Below, piece after piece: positions 58,848-64,000 of a stretch of 64,000 nt of DNA. Below the pieces are notes generated by a model, which did no database searches, was not told the DNA's origin, and worked only from the letters and a program-made list of their open reading frames with translations. This stretch comes from Clarkia xantiana subsp. parviflora (taxonomy: Eukaryota; Streptophyta; Magnoliopsida; Myrtales; Onagraceae). The first letter of the stretch is position 1. Each line of letters opens with the position of its first letter. The position numbers were made by a program, and so were the translations under genes. The stretch covers positions 10,333,683 through 10,397,682 of the forward strand of contig JAPTYO010000015.1 in assembly GCA_036873135.1 (NCBI GenBank). Reading direction: 5' to 3'.

Positions 58848-60106
58848 GTGGGCCTTTCTTCCTTAGATTTTATCGAAATGATTCTTCGGAATCATCTTCA
58901 GGCTAGGGCGGGTACCTCTTCTGCCCCTGATCTAGCCGCCATTGTTGGGGCTTCGATCGACACTCCTATTGACATCGAGGTTAGTCCTGCTGGGAAGCTG
59001 TCGACAAAACCGTCTCAGGCTAAGATAAGGCGAGGGATACCATTCATCGCTCAAATCGGGATAGGGATGGTGGTTCCTGGCGGAGAGGGAGACAAGGCGG
59101 GAGTTCTTCTTCCTCTTCCTCAATTCAAATTTCTCAACCTCAGGCTGAATTATCGTCCCAGACATCTCCTCGCCATGAAGCTTCCTCCAATGATCCTCCA
59201 AATTATGAGGGTCCCCCTTTTAATTGGGATATGCTGTTGAATCCTGCCATGAATCCAAATAAAGATTGGAACCCACTTCAAACTCTGCAGGGGTATCCTC
59301 TCAAAGAAGGACATTCAATCGCCAATTCTGATTTGGCTCTTCATTTGTTGAATGCTTCGATTCCTCCTAAGGATCGTCTTCATTTAGGAACGAGTCCTGA
59401 CGAGTAGAAAAGGCTACCCGCCTTTTTCTTCTGAAGCAGGCTGAGGTAAGGGTAACCCTTCAATATATTTATCGGATCTATCATTTATTTGTTTTGATCT
59501 AACTTTCCGATTTCATAGGTTTCCGGAGATTCCCTCCAAGTTTCTCGCTTGATAATCGACCTTCTCAAGGAGATACAGGTAGCTAGGGAGAACTAGACTC
59601 CAGTGCCCCCGGAAGTTGCAGCTGAGGTTCAAAACCTTCGAGAGGAGAACGCTAAATTGAAAGAGGATCTCAAACTAGCGAATTTAACTTTTTCTCTTTT
59701 ACGACGTGATCTTCAAAAGTGTGAGTAATCCTTACAGAGCTCTATTTCTTTAATGAAGGAGCATCATTACTTTGAGAGAAAGAATAAGGAGAAGGATAAC
59801 CTCAAAGTCGAGAACATGACGCTTCGCGAGAGGGTCGATGTGTTGCTAAAGGAGGTGTTGATCTTGAGGAAGTCTGAAGCTAAGGTCGTGGAGCATTACA
59901 AGACGAGTTCTGCTTTTGTATATGATATCACCATAGCTGCTTCCGACTTGCTCTTCCCCTCTCTAAAGGAGATCGTGGCCAATTTAAAAGCATATCAAGC
60001 CGATTTTCCTTTTTCTCAAATTCCTCTTCTTCAGCAATATTTACAAATTCCTACTGAAGAGCATGATAATTTTGCCGCCTCCTCCAGGGGAGAAGGGGTT
60101 TTGTAA
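58848..60106 (+). pseudogene. Antisense ORF in gypsy B (C-terminal part of a plant transposon protein)
   Basis: The frames run opposite to gag. Pieces are 58848-59240 (serine/proline-rich, with APDLAAIVGASIDTP), a stretch around 59520-59740 (EVQNLREENAKLKEDLKLAN, coiled-coil-like) and 59753-60106 (LKVENMTLRERVDVLLKEV, then ASDLLFPSLKEIVANLKAYQ). The charged coiled coil and C-terminal helical segment resemble the tails of plant 'putative gypsy type transposon' proteins. A 73-bp gap at 59446-59518 has GAG/GTAAG and TTTCATAG borders like a spliceosomal intron. Stops and frame changes indicate decay. The N-terminal domain is missing. Confidence 0.55.
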
Positions 60107-60429
60107 ACATTTACCTTCTAGTGTTTTTCTTTCTTAAGAACGACCTCAGTTGTAATAGATTTTTATAAAAGATTATTTTATGATTTCTAGCTTCTGTCGT
60201 TCTTCACTAGAATTCGTTTTTAACGATTTATCTTGGGAATCGTAAATATTTATAACTTTTGATAATCATAGGACATACCTCAACTTCGTCGTTTTTGGGC
60301 GAAAAATACCAATTCCATGAAGCTTCCTCCGTTGGAGGTGGTCGACTTTGATTGATTTGTCTCCCTTTTTAAGCTCCCTCGCCCTTTTGGGTCCAAGACG
60401 GTTTGGTAATCGATTTACAGATCTTCAAT

Positions 60430-61120
60430 TGAGTTGTCGCCGTACCTAGGCTTTATGGCCATTTTAAGCACATAATGATCAACCATCGATTTAGCGATTA
60501 TTCAGTCGAGTTGTCGTCGTGCCTAGGCTTTATTGCCATTTTTGGCGATCTTTGATCAAGTTGTCGCCGTACCTAGGCATTACTGCCATTTTGGGAACAT
60601 AATATTCGATAATTGTTTCGGAGGTCTTCGATCGAGTTATTGCCGTACCTACGCGTTATTGCCATTTTGGGCACATAATGGTCGACAATCGATTTGGCGG
60701 TCTTCGATCGAGTTGTCGCTGTACCTAGGCGTTGTTGCCATTTTGGGCACATAATGGTCGACAATCGATTTGGCGGTCTTCGATCGAGTTGTCGCCGTAC
60801 CTAGGCGTTATTGCAATCTTGGGCACATAATGGTCGACAATCGATTAGGCGGTCTTCGATCGAGTTGTCGCTGTACCTAGGCGTTATTGCCATCTTGGGC
60901 ACATAATGGTCGACAATCGATTTGGCGGTCTTCGATCGAGTTGTCGCCGTACCTAGGCGTTGTTGCCATCTTGGGCACATAATGGTTGACAATCGATTTG
61001 GCGGTCTTCGATCGAGTTGTCGCCATACCTAGGCGTTATTGCCATATTGGGCACATAATGGCCGACAATCGGTTTGGCGGTCTTCGATCGAGTTGTCGCC
61101 GTACCTAGGCGTTGTTGCCA
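60430..61120. repeat. 76-bp minisatellite in gypsy B, about nine to ten units
   Basis: The landmark GTCGC(C/T)GTACCTAGGCG recurs at 60715, 60791, 60867, 60943, 61019 and 61095, exactly 76 bp apart. More diverged and irregular units lie at about 60437, 60509, 60561 and 60634. Each unit contains GTCGACAATCGATTTGGCGG and TCTTCGATCGAG. Because 76 is not a multiple of three, open frames recur every 228 bp as artefacts and the array is not protein-coding. Confidence 0.95.
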
Positions 61121-63151
61121 TCACTTGGTGTGCCGTTGATGGGATGATTCGGTAGGGGTTGAGAGTAGTTCTCCCAATGATGGCGTTGTAGGATGAGACG
61201 GCGTCGACCACCAGAAAGAGTATATCCACTTGTAGAGTTCTGTTTTCTCCCAGGAGGGTGGTTAATCGAATAGCGCCCAAAGGATAAATGGTTTCTCCTG
61301 CAAAGCCTATCAAAGGAAAATCGACTTTCTTCAAATCCTTCCTTGAAAATCCCAATTGTGAGAATGCTTGATAGAAAAAGATATCCGTCGAGCTCCCACT
61401 GTCGATGAGAACCCTCTTAACTTTGTAAGTGGAAATTAAGAGAGTAACCACTAAAGCATCCTCATGCGGTTGGTCTATCTTTGCAAGATCGCTGTCGGTA
61501 AAACTAATGATCTCGAGATCAGGTTCTCGAGGTCTTTTTCCCATTACTGCCGCTGTAGATATCTGAGCTGCGTATACCTCTCGAGCTGAATTCGTTCCTC
61601 CTCCTGAAGCGAATCCTCCGGCAATAACGTTTATCGTCCCTCTAGGAGCGGGCTGGTCATGTAGAGGAGATCGATAATCCTCTCTTGGGCTGCGATTCCG
61701 CTTTTTTGGAGTATTGGTTGATTTCTCGACAAACTTCAATAGTTTACCCCTTTGGATAAGGGTCTCTATATCCTGCTTCAGGAGGGTACACCCATTCGTA
61801 TCGTGCCCCCTTGTCTAATGATAACGACAATAGGCATTTATTTGATGACCCATCATATTCTTTCTTGCCGGCGGCAGGTTGTTGAGGTGAAGCTTCTCCA
61901 TTTCCTGGAGTACTACCGCTACATTGTGTGTGAGGGGGGTATATTTCCCTGGGTAAGGATTAGGATCTCTCCTTATTCCTGGGCGATTCCCATGCCGGAA
62001 GTTCCCTTCTCGGCTTTCTTCCTTCTTTGGGGGTCGAGAAGCAGAGCCTTTTTCAAATCTTGCTGGCACAATCTGCCTCTTGACTTCTTGGGGCGATTTC
62101 TCATGCGATCTCTCCAAATCTATATACTTTTTTACTTTGACGGCGAGAGCATCAATCTTCCGCACCGGCTTCATCACCACGCTATCTTTTAGAGCCTGGC
62201 TCTGAGTCCTAAGACCTCTCCAGAAGGTCCTTATCAACTCGCCATCAGAGGCGTCTTCATTTAATTGCTGGAGTATCTTGTGGTACCTAGTATAATAATT
62301 GGCTAAGGTTTCATCAGGACCTTGCTCAATTTTATCTAGAAAGTCCATGCTCTTAAGGCGTTGTCTCTGGCCTATGTGGCCCTCTATGAACTTAGCCTTC
62401 AATTCTTCCCACGAATCGATTGAGTTGTCGGGAAGACCATAGAACCAAGTGGATGCCTCTTCTTTCAGTGTTGTTGGAAAGAGCGCCGCGTAGTGATACA
62501 GAGTTGCCCCTCTCCTTAGGAGGGAAGAGTTGTGGGCGTTGATGTGGCGGACGGGGTCTCTTTCGCCCGTATAGTCGTCGATATTCCTCGCAAAGACTTG
62601 CGGAGGAACTCGAGTGTTGAATAACCTTCTGGAAAAGGGATGGGAAGTATGATCGCGAACGATAACTAAATCATACGCCCCTCTTCTCTTTTTCTCCAGC
62701 AACTCCTCGACCTGTTCTATAGTGAATATAACAGGTTCCTTGCTTGCCATGTCGACTTCGGGAGCCTGAGGAATCTCTTTTTCCACGAGATTTTCTTCCC
62801 GGACCTTCACACTAGACGCCACTTCTTCTTTATGGGAGGCTTCTTGAGTGGGCTCCTTTTCGGGAACAGTTCTTGCCTTGGCTTGATTTATGAAAGCCAT
62901 GAAGGCTGCCATTACTTCTTGAGGAACAACCGGAGGGTCGTCCTTGCTTCCTCCAGATTTGGCAACGATCTGGAGATTTTCTTCACCACCAATTCCATTG
63001 GTTTAAGGTAACGACGGGTCTTCTCTCGGAGTTGCTTTTGAGGTGGTGGGATCTGCTTGGTTGTTTCCCATTTCTTCCACCACGGGGTTTGACATCTTGC
63101 TCTTTTCGAAGGCCGTGACTTTTTGATCAAGGTTCCCACAGACGGCGCCAA
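61029..63151 (-). pseudogene. gag: Gypsy B gag-protease, one stop in the zinc knuckle
   Basis: The gag N-terminus (63151-62912) is separated from the main frame by a frameshift. The main frame (62912-61818) carries the retrotransposon-gag capsid core: GERDPVRHINAHNSSLLRRG, STWFYGLPDNSIDSWEELKA, DETLANYYTRYHKILQQL, DGELIRTFWRGLR. The knuckle reads CRYH, a TAG (61815-61817), then TRGHDTNGC. The same frame continues through INVIAGG into protease with RVLIDSGSSTDIFF, an intact D-S-G-S active-site box, and ends by running into the minisatellite. Apart from one stop and one frameshift it is well preserved, so it is probably a fairly young insertion. Confidence 0.9.
63135..63151 (-). other. Gypsy B primer-binding site
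   Basis: On the minus strand, TTTGGCGCCGTCTGTGG directly follows the LTR end at 63153. This is the standard plant gypsy primer-site sequence and fixes the element's orientation. Confidence 0.92.
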
Positions 63152-63152
63152 A

Positions 63153-64000
63153 TGTTGGGATCAAAATGACGTGGCCCTGAACTTCGGGAAATGGACTTCA
63201 AGATATCGCCTTGGACTTAGCTCCTTCGAACACTAAGTTTCCTTCAATGGTTTTTATGGGGCGAGTACCTAAAAAAGGTGTTCGGGATGGCCCCTGATTC
63301 CATTCCGAAGCTTAAGTCGGTAATGCATTTGAGAGTAATAATGTAAAGTATATTGAGAGAGAGCTTAAATTAGATAAATGAATAGAGAGACTCCCTATTT
63401 ATAGGGATAAGTTACCGAATTATATTGGCGGCTACCCTCCTTAGAGGGTTTCTTTCCAAAGTCGGTCAAGCAGGTGACAAGCAGGTTGCCACCTCATCTT
63501 TACATAGCTGGGAAGGCTTCCTTTTGGCGGCGCAAGCAGGTCGCCACCTGTCCTTTACTTCAGAGGGAGGTTTCCTCTTTAAGACGGTTTTAAGTAGGTC
63601 GCCACCTGTGTTTTCCTTCAGATGAAGGTTTCCTCTGGGGGGAGGTCGAAGCAGGTCGCCACCTGTCCTTTACTTCAGACAGAGGTTTCCTCTTGAAGAC
63701 GGTTTGAAGTAGGTCGCCACCTGTATTTTTCTTCAGATGAAGGTTTCCTCCTTTTGGCGGTGCAAGAAGGTCGCCACCTGTCACTTTCCTTTGGAGGAAG
63801 GGTTTCGACAGGAGTTCCCGTGGTCGACTTCAATTAACTTCCTTTTCCAGATGCTCAAGTAGTTCAATTATCTTCTAGTCGATCAGTCGTACTTTAGAAG
63901 TCGACTTCTTCAAATGTCGTTTTCCGTTATCTTGTTAAGACGAGTAAGAGAGGTCGACGACTCTTCTTTTCCTTTCAATCGTACTCGACTTTACGCTTGT
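63153..64000 (-). repeat. Gypsy B 5' LTR (continues beyond the window)
   Basis: It ends ...GATCCCAACA on the minus strand at 63153 and carries a TATAAATAGGG promoter motif near 63400. It includes a block of subrepeats. Its outer end is not reached at 64000. Confidence 0.88.
63478..63782. repeat. About 57-bp subrepeats in the gypsy B LTR, six units
   Basis: The near-palindrome CAGGT(C/T)GCCACCT(G) recurs at about 63481, 63536, 63594, 63652, 63708 and 63767, separated by TCCTTTACTTCAGA...GGTTTCCTC sequence. Three units of the same type are in the LTR at 943-1718. They lie in U3, upstream of the promoter motif in element orientation. Confidence 0.85.

Larger units (their letters stand above)
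58491..64000 (-). mobile_element. Gypsy B element, minus strand, lacking pol (runs off the window)
   Basis: From the right it holds the 5' LTR (63153 to beyond 64000), primer-binding site, gag and protease, a 76-bp minisatellite, an antisense ORF and a truncated 3' LTR (58491-58798). RT, RNase H and integrase are entirely absent: protease sequence passes straight into the minisatellite near 61125. It is therefore non-autonomous. The same LTR family is at 943-1718. Confidence 0.9.

Noticed and set aside
60573..61739. Series of 63-codon minus-strand frames with near-identical proteins spaced 228 bp apart
   Set aside because: They arise because three 76-bp units restore frame. They have no start context and lie in a minisatellite.

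Overview
This is plant nuclear DNA, almost certainly from a eudicot. It is AT-rich and retrotransposon-dense. The genes have many short GT-AG introns, and the single-copy proteins are typically plant: a kinesin-5, a TDBD-type putative transcription regulator and a WAT1-related transporter. There are no bacterial-style operons, rRNA genes or CRISPR arrays, and I recognise no tRNA gene.

Layout. (1) Positions 1-21103 are nested LTR retrotransposons. An LTR fragment with 20-bp tandem repeats (1-486) is followed by an LTR of a minus-strand gypsy family, here called gypsy B (943-1718), with a 101-bp tandem array (about 1790-2505). A plus-strand Copia element (2506-12110) sits in that array. It carries two hAT-like insertions with perfect 8-bp target-site duplications (TSDs), one in its 5' LTR and one inside its reverse transcriptase. 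Its 3' LTR is cut off by a plus-strand gypsy element (gypsy A, 12111 to about 15841). Facing it is a minus-strand relative (about 16317-21103). Both relatives carry two gag/zinc-knuckle modules, and the minus copy is followed by an antisense ORF. (2) 21104-24441 is intergenic and holds two MULE-type MITEs and a possible Helitron end. (3) 24442-37663 is the gene island: a 23-exon kinesin-5 gene (+, 1045 aa), a TDBD protein gene (+, 535 aa) whose start codon is followed at once by an intron, and a WAT1-related transporter gene (-, 377 aa) with a MITE in intron 4. The three reconstructed coding sequences all divide by three and keep frame at every junction. (4) 37664-54999 is intergenic. It holds a 2.37-kb tandem duplication of a TIR element that itself carries two nested TIR elements, a TIR element with a GC-rich 31-bp minisatellite, another copy of the 525-bp MITE and a weak candidate for a small membrane-protein gene. 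(5) 55000-64000 again is retrotransposons: a deleted minus-strand copy of the same Copia family, then a gypsy B element running off the right edge. That element keeps gag and protease, has lost all of pol, and contains a 76-bp minisatellite and an antisense ORF.

The three genes look intact and are probably the only functional protein-coding genes here. Every retroelement reading frame has stops, frameshifts, insertions or deletions. The most notable structures are the two-gag gypsy family, the antisense ORFs with intron-like gaps, three copies of one MULE MITE each with a different perfect 9-bp TSD, and the tandemly duplicated nested TIR element.
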